From the NCBI GenBank assembly GCA_029959545.1, contig JASCPH010000024.1, positions 1 to 43,405 on the forward strand: a DNA stretch of 43,405 nucleotides, given 5' to 3'. The notes below the pieces were generated by a model. That model searched no databases, was not told the origin of the DNA, and saw only the letters and a list, made by a program, of their open reading frames with translations. The position numbers and the translations under genes are program-made. Positions 1 through 6,989 of the stretch are shown here, piece by piece; position 1 is the stretch's first letter, and each line of letters starts with the position of its first letter. This stretch comes from Microbacteriaceae bacterium PS02066 (GTDB taxonomy: Bacteria > Actinomycetota > Actinomycetes > Actinomycetales > Microbacteriaceae).

Positions 1-111
1 GGCGAGGCGCGCGCGCCCCACGTGCGAGTGACGGCGGGTCTCATCGCCGCCGGCGACGCCCAGGGGGCAGCGGCCGCCCTCGCCGCCGCCGCGCGCGCGA
101 GCGCTCGCTGA
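1..111 (+). CDS. C-terminal end of an unidentified protein (cut by window edge)
   Basis: Reading frame 1 is open from the first base to a TGA at 109-111 and gives 36 residues. Almost every codon ends in G or C, as in the true genes here, so this is likely the tail of a real gene running in from upstream. The tail is Ala-rich and helical, with the phrase RVTAGLIAAGDAQGAA, which loosely resembles the last helices of ligand-binding domains of GntR-type (FCD) regulators. The fragment is too short to name, and that resemblance is only a guess. Confidence 0.45.
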   Translation, partial: GEARAPHVRVTAGLIAAGDAQGAAAALAAAARASAR

Positions 112-158
112 CAACGAGATACATCGCTGGGCGGATGCGGGTCCCGCCGGCGCCCGCG

Positions 159-170
159 TAGCGTGTCAGG
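159..170 (+). promoter_or_regulatory. Leaderless promoter of the histidine kinase gene
   Basis: A TAGCGT -10 box (159-164) is followed by exactly six bases and then the GTG start at 171. The transcription start would therefore fall on the start codon, and no Shine-Dalgarno sequence is present. No convincing -35 box is visible. The same spacing recurs at about ten genes in the window. Confidence 0.6.
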
Positions 171-1337
171 GTGTTCCGCCGCCTCTCACCCGTGCAGTCG
201 CTCGTCGACGCGTTCATCGCGTTCGGGTTCTTCGGGGTCACTGGCTTCCTGTTCTACACGCCCTCCTCGGGCGACCAGGTGTGGGGCGTGCTGGTGTCGC
301 TCGGCATGGCCGTGGCGCTGGGGCTGCGCCGATTCTCGCCGTTCCTGGCATTGGCCGTCGCGTGGGCGACCGCCCTCGCGCAGATGGCGATGGGCCTGCA
401 GCCCATGCTCAGCAACGTCGCGATCTTCGTCGTGCTCTACGCGACCGCGGCCTATGGGACGCGGCTGCTGTTCTGGCTCGGGTTCTCCTCCGCGGTCGCC
501 GGCTCCGCGGCCATCGCGATCTACCTCGTCTTCGTCAACTCCTACGTCGTCTCGTCGGGCCTGGACTGGCGCAACCTGCCGCTGGCCGTTTTCATCATGC
601 TCGCGGCGCTGTTCGCCCTCGGGCTCTCGTGGACAGCGGGCGCGCTGGTGCGCACCGCGGCACGCGCCAGAGAGACCCGGCAGGCGAGGGACGCGGCGCG
701 CGCGCAGGTGGCGATCGAGTCCGAGCGGATGCGGATCGCCCGCGACATGCACGACATCGTGGCGCACTCCCTCGCGGTGGTGATCGCCCAGGCCGACGGC
801 GCCCGATACGCCGCAGCGGCCGACCCGGCCGCTGCGACCACGGCGCTCGGGACGATCTCGTCCACGGCGCGTTCGGCGCTGACGGATGTGCGCCTGCTGC
901 TCACCCAGCTGCGCCACCAGCAGGGCGCCGGCCCCCAGCCGACGCTCGCAGACCTCGACGCCCTGTTCGCCCAGGTCCACGCGGCGGGGGTCGATCTGCG
1001 GGTGCAGATCGCGCCGGTGCCGCCGCAGGATGTGCCGGCGGCCGTGCAGCTCGCCGTGTTCCGCATCCTGCAGGAGGCCCTCACCAACGCCCTGCGCCAC
1101 GGCGACGGCCCGGTCGAGGTCTGGCTCGCGTGGCAGAGTGATCACGTGCGAGCAACCGTGCGCAACGCGCTGCGTCCCCCCTCTCGTGAGCCGCAGCGGA
1201 TGCTCGAGGACGCCGGCGGGCACGGTGTCGTCGGGATGCGCGAGCGCGCGCAGCTCGTGGGCGGAACCCTGTTCGCCGGCGCCACCGACGAGGGCTTCGT
1301 CGTCGACGCGTACCTGCCGATCGGGGCCGCCGCATGA
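171..1337 (+). CDS. Two-component sensor histidine kinase, DesK/NarX-like (HisKA_3) family
   Basis: A membrane sensor kinase of 388 aa that should autophosphorylate on His and pass the phosphate to the overlapping response regulator. Residues 1 to about 165 hold several hydrophobic helices (roughly 13-30, 37-52, 56-72, 80-95, 97-125, 138-158) with very short loops, so signals are probably sensed in or at the membrane. The dimerization helix has the H-box RDMHDIVAHSL with phospho-acceptor His194. The ATPase domain shows the N-box QEALTNALRHG and the G-box GHGVVGMRERA. The GTG start is chosen because it lies six bases after a -10 box. The end overlaps the regulator by four bases (ATGA). With an ABC exporter-type operon next door, a cell-envelope or antimicrobial stress role is a reasonable inference. 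The ligand is unknown. Confidence 0.9.
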   Translation: MFRRLSPVQSLVDAFIAFGFFGVTGFLFYTPSSGDQVWGVLVSLGMAVALGLRRFSPFLALAVAWATALAQMAMGLQPMLSNVAIFVVLYATAAYGTRLLFWLGFSSAVAGSAAIAIYLVFVNSYVVSSGLDWRNLPLAVFIMLAALFALGLSWTAGALVRTAARARETRQARDAARAQVAIESERMRIARDMHDIVAHSLAVVIAQADGARYAAAADPAAATTALGTISSTARSALTDVRLLLTQLRHQQGAGPQPTLADLDALFAQVHAAGVDLRVQIAPVPPQDVPAAVQLAVFRILQEALTNALRHGDGPVEVWLAWQSDHVRATVRNALRPPSREPQRMLEDAGGHGVVGMRERAQLVGGTLFAGATDEGFVVDAYLPIGAAA

Positions 1338-1978
1338 GTGCTCCGGTGCGTGTCGTCCTCGTCGACGACCAGGCGCTCTTCCGCGCCGGGATCCGCATGC
1401 TGGTGGATTCTCAGCCCGATCTGAGCGTGGTGGGCGAGGCCGGCGACGGCGTCGAGGCGATCGAGGTGGTGCGCCGGGAGCGTCCCGACGTCGTGCTGAT
1501 GGACATCCGCATGCCCCGCCTCGACGGCCTCGCGGCCACGGCGAAGCTGCTGCGCGACGCCGATGCGCCCCGCATCGTGATGCTGACGACCTTCGACCTC
1601 GACGAGGCGGCGGCGCGCGCCATTCGTGAGGGCGCCAGCGGGTTCCTGCTCAAGGACGCCGACCCCGAGTTCCTCCTCGCAGCCATCCGCACGGTGCACG
1701 CGGGATCCGCCGTCATCGCCGCGAGTGCCACGCGCGACCTGTTCGCGCAGTTCTCGCCCCCGCCCGTCGCGACACCGCCCGCGTGGCAGGCGCTGACGGA
1801 CCGCGAGCGGGAGATCTTCGCGCTCGCCGCCCGCGGCCTCTCCAACGCCGAGATCGCGGAGCGGGAGTTCCTGTCGGAGGCGACCGTGAAGACCCACATC
1901 AGCCGCATCCTCGCCAAGCTCGCCCTGCGCGATCGGGTGCAGCTCGTCGTCTTCGCCTTCGAGCACGGCCTCGTCTGA
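1334..1978 (+). CDS. NarL/LuxR-family response regulator
   Basis: A DNA-binding response regulator of 214 aa, partner of the preceding kinase. The receiver domain (about 5-120) has the acidic pair D11/D12, phospho-acceptor D57 in LMDIRMP, T85 and K107, so all key residues are intact. A linker of about 25 residues leads to a LuxR-type helix-turn-helix (about 150-212) with the phrase TDREREIFALAARGLSNAEI and the recognition helix SEATVKTHISRILAKL. The start overlaps the kinase stop (ATGA), so the two are translationally coupled. The likely targets are its own operon and the ABC transporter genes 300 bp downstream. That is inferred from context only. Confidence 0.92.
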   Translation: MSAPVRVVLVDDQALFRAGIRMLVDSQPDLSVVGEAGDGVEAIEVVRRERPDVVLMDIRMPRLDGLAATAKLLRDADAPRIVMLTTFDLDEAAARAIREGASGFLLKDADPEFLLAAIRTVHAGSAVIAASATRDLFAQFSPPPVATPPAWQALTDREREIFALAARGLSNAEIAEREFLSEATVKTHISRILAKLALRDRVQLVVFAFEHGLV

Positions 1979-2040
1979 CCCTCCGCTCCCGCCTACGGGT
2001 GCCCCCGCTGGTACCCGAGTTGCGTCGCAGTTGCGCAGAT

Positions 2041-2101
2041 GCGCCACTTTCCCGCATCCGCCACAGTCATTCACTGTCGCGGATGCGGAAAAGTGTGGCG
2101 C
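2041..2101. repeat. Long imperfect inverted repeat (hairpin) between regulator and ABC operon
   Basis: The gene-free stretch 1979-2275 contains a dyad whose arms (2041-2067 and 2073-2101) can pair almost end to end. There is an inner ACAGT/ACTGT helix around a five-base loop, then ten contiguous pairs built on CCGCATCCGC/GCGGATGCGG, then an outer helix with a few bulges. There is no T-run after it. It could be the terminator of the two-component operon, an operator for the downstream transporter, or a dispersed palindromic repeat (it resembles 6906-6976). Apart from the -10 box at 2263, nothing else is evident in this gap. Confidence 0.75.
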
Positions 2102-2262
2102 TCACGGCACGGGCCGCCTCGCCCCGCTGCCCCGCCGCCCCGCTTCCCGGCCCCTGCGCCCCGCCCTGTGTCCCGGCCCACCATCCCCGCGCTCCGGCGA
2201 ATCATCCGCCAGAAGGATGCGGATACGCCCGGCGGGCGACGCGGCCGATGCCGCCCGATTCA

Positions 2263-2275
2263 TAGCGTCGGAGAC
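2263..2275 (+). promoter_or_regulatory. Leaderless promoter of the ABC ATPase gene
   Basis: TAGCGT at 2263-2268 is followed by seven bases and then ATG at 2276. There is no Shine-Dalgarno sequence. This placement decides the start codon against the longer open frame that reaches back to 2039. Confidence 0.55.
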
Positions 2276-3043
2276 ATGCACATCTCCTCCAGAGAACTCG
2301 GCCTCGCCGCGCGTGTCTCGCGGCTCATGAAGACCTATGGCAGCGGCGCGGGTGCCGTCCGCGCCCTCGACGACGTCGCGGTCGGCATCCGCCGCGGCGA
2401 GTTCACCGCCATCATGGGCGCCTCCGGCTCGGGCAAGTCGACGCTCATGCACATCATGGCCGGCCTCGACGCCCCGACGAGCGGATCGGTGTGGATCGGC
2501 GACACCGACATCACCGGCCTCGGCGATCGCGAGCTGACCGTTCTCCGGCGCCGCCGGGTGGGCTTCGTGTTCCAGTCCTTCAACCTCGTGCCGACGCTCG
2601 ACGTCATCGGCAACATCACACTGCCCTTCGATCTCGACGGCCGCCGCCCGTCGGCGATCGAGCGCGCGCGGATCGACATGCTCGTCGAGACGCTCGGGCT
2701 CCGCTCCCGTCTGACACACCGACCTCACGAGCTCAGCGGCGGACAGCAGCAGCGTGTGGCGATCGCCCGTGCGCTCGCCACGGCGCCCGATCTGCTCTTC
2801 GCCGACGAGCCGACCGGCAACCTCGACTCCCGCACCGGACGCGAGGTCCTGGCTCTGCTCGGCGCGGCGAGCCGCGAGCACGGGCAGTCGATCGCGATGG
2901 TCACGCACGACCCGATCGCCGCGAGTCACGCCGACCGCGTGATCTACCTCGGCGACGGCCGCGTCGTCGCCGACCACCGCGGGCAGAGCGCCGAGCAGAT
3001 CGCCGCGTTCATGCTCGCCGCGGAGCAGGGAGCGGTCGCGTGA
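2276..3043 (+). CDS. ABC transporter ATP-binding protein, MacB/LolD-like
   Basis: The nucleotide-binding subunit (255 aa) of an FtsX-type ABC system, coupling ATP hydrolysis to movement of the downstream permease. Walker A is GASGSGKST (48-56, Lys54), the signature is [15 protein letters not shown], Walker B is [13 protein letters not shown] and the switch His lies in MVTHD, so it should be active. Length and the GNLDS phrase are typical of the MacB/LolD/FtsE group, whose members act in lipoprotein release, peptide-antibiotic resistance or cell division. ATG 2276 is chosen because a -10 box lies just before it and the upstream frame has no family similarity. It overlaps the permease by four bases (GTGA). 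The substrate cannot be told from sequence. Confidence 0.92.
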   Translation: MHISSRELGLAARVSRLMKTYGSGAGAVRALDDVAVGIRRGEFTAIMGASGSGKSTLMHIMAGLDAPTSGSVWIGDTDITGLGDRELTVLRRRRVGFVFQSFNLVPTLDVIGNITLPFDLDGRRPSAIERARIDMLVETLGLRSRLTHRPHELSGGQQQRVAIARALATAPDLLFADEPTGNLDSRTGREVLALLGAASREHGQSIAMVTHDPIAASHADRVIYLGDGRVVADHRGQSAEQIAAFMLAAEQGAVA

Positions 3044-4494
3044 GCGCCGCCGTCCTCGCCGCGGGCCCGGCACGCACCGCGCCGCTGTCGTGGCTACGTG
3101 AGCGCGGGATGGGGGCGAGCATCCTCGTCTCCGCCATCTCCACGGCGTTCGGCGTCGTCCTCATCTCCGCCACCGGGTACATCGCGGCCCTCCTGCGCGC
3201 GGATCCGTACATCGGCGACAGCGGGACTCTGGCCTTCGTGCTCAGCTTCCTCACCGTCCTGCTGGTGGGCGTCGCGGTCTACGTCGCGGCGGTCGTCACG
3301 GCCAACACCTTCGCCACGGTCGTGGCCGGCCGCACGCGCCGGATCGCCCTCCTGCGCCTCATCGGCGCGTCTGCGCGTTCGCAGCGCACGGAGCTCGCGC
3401 GACAGGGCCTCGTCGTAGGCGCGATCGGAGCGCTTCTGGGCCTCGTCGGCGGAACGCTGGTGGCGGTCATCGGAGTAGGCACGGCCGATTGGATGCTGGG
3501 CCTCGACATCTCCTTCACGCCCGTGGAGCCGATGCTCGTGGTCCCCGCGGTGATCGTCGCGCTGACCACGTGGGCTGCCGCATGGGCGGGATCGCGGCGG
3601 GTGCTCACCGTCACGCCGCTCGAGGCCCTCGGCGGGTCAGTGGAGGCGCCCTACGCCCGCGCCGCGCGGCGCACGGGACGCAACGTCTCGGCGCTCGTCC
3701 TGCTGGTGCTGGGTGCGCTCCTGCTCGGCGGCGGAATCGCGTACGGCCTCGTCAGCCCCGCAGGCGTCATCATCGCCTTCTTCGGCGGCGTGCTCTCCTT
3801 CACCGGGCTGGCGCTCGGCGCCACGCTCTTGATGCCGCCCGTCCTGCGTCTGGTCGGCTCGGTCTTCGGTCGTTCGGCCATGTCGCGACTGGCGGCGCAG
3901 AACGCGCTGCGCTACCCCGAGCGCGCGAGCCGGATGGCGATCGGTGTCGTCATGGGTGTCACCCTCATCACGATGTTCGCCGTCGCGATCGCCTCGACGA
4001 AGGCCGTCTTGACCGCGGCCGGCGGCGGTGTCCTGGACGACGACATGTCGCGCGTGCTCGACACCTTCTCCGCCGTCATGATGGGGCTCGTGGCCGTGTC
4101 CGCCGTGATCGCGGGTGTGGGTCTGGTCAACCTGCTGACGCTGGGTGTGGTGCAGCGGCGTCGGGAACTCGGCCTGTTGCGCACCCTCGGGGTCTCGAAC
4201 GCGCAGCTGCGCGCGATGGTGCTGCGCGAGGCCGCCCACATCACGATCGCGGCCACCGTCACCGGGCTGCTGCTCGGCATCGTCTACGGGTGGGCCGGGG
4301 CCCAGTCGTTGCTGGGCTCCGTTCCGATCGATCCGACCCGTCCGCCCGAGCCCACCTTCGTGCTGCCGGCCATCCCGCCGGTCCCCGTGCTTGTGATCGT
4401 CGCGGCGACGACCGTGCTGACCCTCGTCGCGGCCGTCGTGCCGACCCGGCTCGCCACGCGCGTCGCCCCCATCGAGGCGCTCGCCGAGGCGTGA
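3040..4494 (+). CDS. FtsX-like ABC transporter permease
   Basis: Membrane subunit (484 aa) partnering the ATPase just upstream. The GTG start overlaps that gene's stop. It has two FtsX-type units. The first has helices at about 28-52 and 62-95, then about 125-148 and 163-185. The second has hydrophobic segments at about 225-275, then helices around 305-330, 345-375, 395-420 and 450-475. The repeated ending phrases TVTPLEALGG and RVAPIEALAEA mark the end of each unit, as in the family. There is no large periplasmic MacB domain. Such permeases often export or detoxify peptides, or drive lipoprotein or wall-hydrolase activity. Next to a DesK/NarL pair, an envelope-stress or antibiotic detoxification module is the likeliest reading. 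Confidence 0.9.
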   Translation: MSAAVLAAGPARTAPLSWLRERGMGASILVSAISTAFGVVLISATGYIAALLRADPYIGDSGTLAFVLSFLTVLLVGVAVYVAAVVTANTFATVVAGRTRRIALLRLIGASARSQRTELARQGLVVGAIGALLGLVGGTLVAVIGVGTADWMLGLDISFTPVEPMLVVPAVIVALTTWAAAWAGSRRVLTVTPLEALGGSVEAPYARAARRTGRNVSALVLLVLGALLLGGGIAYGLVSPAGVIIAFFGGVLSFTGLALGATLLMPPVLRLVGSVFGRSAMSRLAAQNALRYPERASRMAIGVVMGVTLITMFAVAIASTKAVLTAAGGGVLDDDMSRVLDTFSAVMMGLVAVSAVIAGVGLVNLLTLGVVQRRRELGLLRTLGVSNAQLRAMVLREAAHITIAATVTGLLLGIVYGWAGAQSLLGSVPIDPTRPPEPTFVLPAIPPVPVLVIVAATTVLTLVAAVVPTRLATRVAPIEALAEA

Positions 4495-4501
4495 GCCGTG
4501 A

Positions 4502-4533
4502 GGCGGGCCCGTGCCGGAGCGTGCGGGCCCGCT
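4502..4533. terminator. Bidirectional terminator between convergent genes
   Basis: A nine-base-pair perfect GC stem (GCGGGCCCG at 4503-4511 with CGGGCCCGC at 4524-4532) can extend inward by wobble pairs. It fills the whole 38-base gap between the permease stop and the facing gene's stop. There is no T-run, as is common for terminators in such GC-rich genomes. Confidence 0.65.
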
Positions 4534-5030
4534 CAGACCGCGGCGGCGGCTTCCGGATCGTGCGCCCAGGAGGGCGCGAGCGCGCGGATGCGGGAGGCCC
4601 GCCACTGCCACGTCGCCCACAGCACCGGCCAGAACAGCGGGGCGGTCCGACCCTCGATCACGAGCCGCTCGCGCCAGAGCGTGCGGCCGTATCCCGCGGG
4701 GCTCACCGCCATCTGGTGGTCCCACACGTCCAGCGACGCGAGGGGACCGGTCAGCGGCGCCCCCGAGTCGCGGAAGATCCGCACCGGGCCGCGGAGCTCG
4801 TCGACCGCGCGGTCGCTGACCGAGATGAGCTGCGAACCGAGGGGCAGCAGTCCGCCGGCGAAGAGCCCCACGGCGACGTCCTGGCCGCTCTCCCAGCTGG
4901 TCGGCAGCGGACTGAGGGGCTGCATGTCGATCAGCGGACCGTAGAGCTCTGCGACGGCGCGCGGCGAATGCAGCGCTCGCCAGGCCGCATCCGGATCGCA
5001 GTCGATGACGAACTTCAGCAGGATGCGCAT
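4533..5030 (-). CDS. SRPBCC/START-like protein of unknown function
   Basis: 165 aa, no signal peptide and no membrane helix. The N-terminus (MRILLKFVIDCDPDAAWRAL) has the beta strand followed by helix typical of SRPBCC/polyketide-cyclase folds, in which a helix-grip cavity binds a lipid or small molecule. Later strands such as LISVSDRAVDELRGPVRIF and the final helix with WQWRASRIRALAP fit the same fold. The ligand is unknown. The start is the ATG six bases after a CAGACT box on the minus strand. It is transcribed away from the ComB-like gene. The fold call is a judgement by pattern, and a wholly different uncharacterized family remains possible. Confidence 0.6.
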   Translation of the reverse strand: MRILLKFVIDCDPDAAWRALHSPRAVAELYGPLIDMQPLSPLPTSWESGQDVAVGLFAGGLLPLGSQLISVSDRAVDELRGPVRIFRDSGAPLTGPLASLDVWDHQMAVSPAGYGRTLWRERLVIEGRTAPLFWPVLWATWQWRASRIRALAPSWAHDPEAAAAV

Positions 5031-5042
5031 GGCCCCAGTCTG
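5031..5042 (-). promoter_or_regulatory. Leaderless promoter (minus strand) of the SRPBCC-like gene
   Basis: On the minus strand CAGACT (5037-5042), close to TAGACT, stands six bases before the ATG at 5030. It faces away from the promoter of the ComB-like gene, so both sit in a 75-base gap. Confidence 0.45.
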
Positions 5043-5093
5043 CCCCGCGCGTCTCGCGACGTCACGCGGCTGGGCGCCGGGCCGGGCTCGTCC

Positions 5094-5105
5094 TAGTCTG
5101 GACGG
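5094..5105 (+). promoter_or_regulatory. Leaderless promoter of the ComB-like gene
   Basis: TAGTCT (5094-5099) is followed by six bases and then ATG at 5106. No ribosome binding site is present between them. Confidence 0.55.
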
Positions 5106-5714
5106 ATGCCCGAGACCGCCGACCAGTCGCGTTACCAGATCCGCTTCGAGTGGGGAGCTTCGGGGGTGCGCCGACTCGCCGCATCCGACGTGGTCGTGAT
5201 CGTGGATGTGCTTTCCGCCTCGACCGAGGTCGTGGATGCGGTCGCCGCCGGTCGCGCGGTCCCACTGGCGGAGACGGGGGTCGCGGGTCTCGCCGTCGTC
5301 GCGAACGATGCGGGTGCCCTCGTGCTGCTCGGCGCGCTGCGCAACGCGGCGTCCGTCGCCGCAGCGGTGCTGGCGGAGCAGCAGCGTCGCGGCGCGCGCA
5401 CCTCAGTCGCGGTGATCGCCGCGGGAGATGCGGATGCGGCCGGCTGGCGCGCCGCGGTCGAGGACCAGCTCGGCGCGGGTGCCGTGATCGACGCGCTCGG
5501 TTCTCTCGGGCTCGACCACACCTCGCCCGAGGCGGCCGCAGCGTGCGAGTCGTTCCGCGGCCTTCAGAGCGCGGTGCGGCATCTGCTGACGGCGAGTGCG
5601 AGCGGTCAGACGCTGCTCGAGACGGGGGAGCGCGAGGCGGTCCTGGCTGCCGCGACGCTCGATGCCGTATCCGTGGTCCCGGTGCTGCGGGACGGCGTCT
5701 TCGTCGCAGCCTGA
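5106..5714 (+). CDS. ComB-like 2-phosphosulfolactate phosphatase family protein
   Basis: 202 aa. The phrase VVVIVDVLSASTEVVDAVAAG matches the conserved DVLRAST core of ComB phosphatases, which in archaea remove phosphate from 2-phosphosulfolactate on the way to coenzyme M. Actinobacteria carry ComB homologues without the rest of that pathway, so the true substrate here is unknown. A second typical stretch is GALRNAASVAAAV, and the acidic residues expected to bind Mg2+ are present at the strand ends. It is a soluble single domain, somewhat shorter than archaeal ComB. The gene is probably leaderless and runs into the SprT-like gene with only four bases between the two stop codons. Confidence 0.75.
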   Translation: MPETADQSRYQIRFEWGASGVRRLAASDVVVIVDVLSASTEVVDAVAAGRAVPLAETGVAGLAVVANDAGALVLLGALRNAASVAAAVLAEQQRRGARTSVAVIAAGDADAAGWRAAVEDQLGAGAVIDALGSLGLDHTSPEAAAACESFRGLQSAVRHLLTASASGQTLLETGEREAVLAAATLDAVSVVPVLRDGVFVAA

Positions 5715-5722
5715 GGCCTCAG
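5711..5722. repeat. 12-bp perfect palindrome holding both convergent stop codons
   Basis: CTGAGGCCTCAG contains the TGA of the rightward gene (5712-5714) and the TGA of the leftward gene (complement of 5719-5721). Convergent stops this close tend to give a palindrome, so it may be accidental. No other terminator lies between the two genes. Confidence 0.6.
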
Positions 5723-6207
5723 CGCGGCGTCGAGGCTGCCATCCGTGCCGCACGCGTGATCTCGCGCCGGGTCCAGGTGAACGCGAAGCGCGGGTCGTAG
5801 CGCGCAGCGCAGCTCGCGCAGGAGGTCGGACGGGTCGCCTTGCGGTGTCGGTAGACGACGTGTCCGTTGGGGCACACGCCTACCCAGGGAGCGAGGTCGG
5901 TGGCCGTCTCGCCGTGGTGGGTCGCGCCGCCGACGTATCCGAGCTCGCGGGCGACGCGCTTCCACGCCGGCCCGTGCCCTGCGGCGGAGCCCGCCAGTGC
6001 GTGCGCGACCTCATGCAGGAGCGTCTGGTGGTTGGTGTCGTCGTCGTAGCGGGCGCTCAGATAGCGCGACAGGCTGATGCGGCGCTTCGTGTAGTCGCAG
6101 AGACCGGCGCGACGTTTTGCGTTGTCGAAACCGAAGCTCCAGCCGTCATCGAGGTGCAGGGCGATCAGGGCCTCCGCCCAGACGCGCACGCGCTGCAGAT
6201 CCGACAT
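5719..6207 (-). CDS. SprT-like zinc metalloprotease domain protein
   Basis: 162 aa. The motif TLLHEVAHAL supplies the HEXXH zinc site (His65, Glu66, His69). A later GHGPAWKRVARELGY matches the third-ligand region of SprT-like proteases, the family of Spartan, which digests DNA-protein crosslinks in eukaryotes. The C-terminal part has CPNGH and SCASC, a likely zinc ribbon, also usual in the family. Bacterial members are poorly studied, so a role in protein quality control or crosslink repair is inferred. The start is ATG at 6207, six bases after a minus-strand TACGCT box. An open frame runs further upstream but lacks family similarity. Confidence 0.85.
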   Translation of the reverse strand: MSDLQRVRVWAEALIALHLDDGWSFGFDNAKRRAGLCDYTKRRISLSRYLSARYDDDTNHQTLLHEVAHALAGSAAGHGPAWKRVARELGYVGGATHHGETATDLAPWVGVCPNGHVVYRHRKATRPTSCASCAARYDPRFAFTWTRREITRAARMAASTPR

Positions 6208-6219
6208 GGGACGAGCGTA
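6208..6219 (-). promoter_or_regulatory. Leaderless promoter of the SprT-like gene
   Basis: On the minus strand TACGCT (6214-6219) is followed by six bases and then the ATG at 6207. Confidence 0.55.
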
Positions 6220-6245
6220 GATCGAGCCGCGGACAGTGGGGCGGC

Positions 6246-6773
6246 TCAGCTGGCGACGCTCGCCGCGATGCGGCGGCGATCGACTGTGTCGATGGCGAGA
6301 AGCGTCGTCTCCAGCTGCTCTTCCGGCGCCCCGGCCTGCTGGCGCAGGAACAGCGTGCGCTTGAAGTCGGCGCGGGCCGCATCCAGGTCTTCGCCGTCCA
6401 GGTGCACCTTGCCGCGGTGCTGGTAGGCGAAGGCGGCGATGCCGGCCCACCCCTGGCCCTCGGCTTCTTCGGCGCAGGTCGTGAGCTCGTGGGCCGCGGC
6501 GCCGAGCTGGCCTCGCTCCTGCTGCACCGTGGCGTGCAGGATGCGGGCGCGCAGCAGATCCTTGCGGGTGCCGGCCATGCGCGCGGTGCGCACCGTCTGT
6601 TCGGCCACGAGGAGCGCCTCGTCGAGCTGGCCGGTGACCTTCAACAGCCAGACGCGCTCCATCAGCGAGGCGAGGCTGCGCTGGGAGCCGATCTCCTCGA
6701 GCCGCTCCAGGCATTCCCGCTCGTCGACGATCTCACGCAGCGTCTCCGGGTGGTGCCCCCTGATATAGCTCAC
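6246..6773 (-). CDS. TPR-repeat protein of unknown function
   Basis: 175 aa, all helical, with tetratricopeptide-like pairs of helices (for example VTGQLDEALLVAEQTVRTAR and GIAAFAYQHRGKVHLDGEDL). TPR proteins are protein-binding scaffolds, and the partner here is unknown. The GTG start at 6773 is preferred because GGGAG stands about six bases before it on the minus strand. It is one of the few genes in this block with a Shine-Dalgarno sequence instead of a leaderless promoter. An in-frame ATG lies nine codons upstream but lacks such a site. It lies 38 bases upstream of the SprT-like gene on the same strand, and the two may share a transcript. Confidence 0.7.
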   Translation of the reverse strand: MSYIRGHHPETLREIVDERECLERLEEIGSQRSLASLMERVWLLKVTGQLDEALLVAEQTVRTARMAGTRKDLLRARILHATVQQERGQLGAAAHELTTCAEEAEGQGWAGIAAFAYQHRGKVHLDGEDLDAARADFKRTLFLRQQAGAPEEQLETTLLAIDTVDRRRIAASVAS

Positions 6774-6905
6774 GTTGCTCCCTTCGTGCCGGCGCCGCAT
6801 CCAGTGTCGCCGACCTCTGCCGCCGGGCGCTTCAGGCACGCCGCGTCGGCCCGCCCCCACCTTCCCGCACCGCGCGCACCCCGCTCGGTCGGCCCCCACT
6901 TTTCC

Positions 6906-6976
6906 CGCGAGACCGCATCTTCGGCACGAGATCGCGGGTAATGACAGTGATCTCGTGCTCGAAATGCAGTCTCGCG
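6906..6976. repeat. 28-bp-arm inverted repeat downstream of the spermidine-synthase-like gene
   Basis: Arms 6906-6933 and 6949-6976 match at 24 of 28 positions around a 15-base spacer, giving a long hairpin on either strand. It begins 13 bases after the stop codon of the minus-strand gene ending at 6990, so it could terminate that transcript. On the minus strand it is followed by GCGGGAAAAGTGGGGG, and a similar phrase GCGGGAAGGTGGGGG recurs about 37 bases further. The dyad at 2041-2101 is flanked by a comparable GCGGAAAAGTGTGG. The rest of the 216-base gap 6774-6989 shows nothing else. Confidence 0.75.
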
Positions 6977-6989
6977 GTCTGTGCGAACC

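Noticed and set aside
2039..2275. N-terminal extension of the ABC ATPase
   Set aside because: It covers the long dyad, is Pro/Arg-rich without similarity, and a -10 box sits just before ATG 2276.
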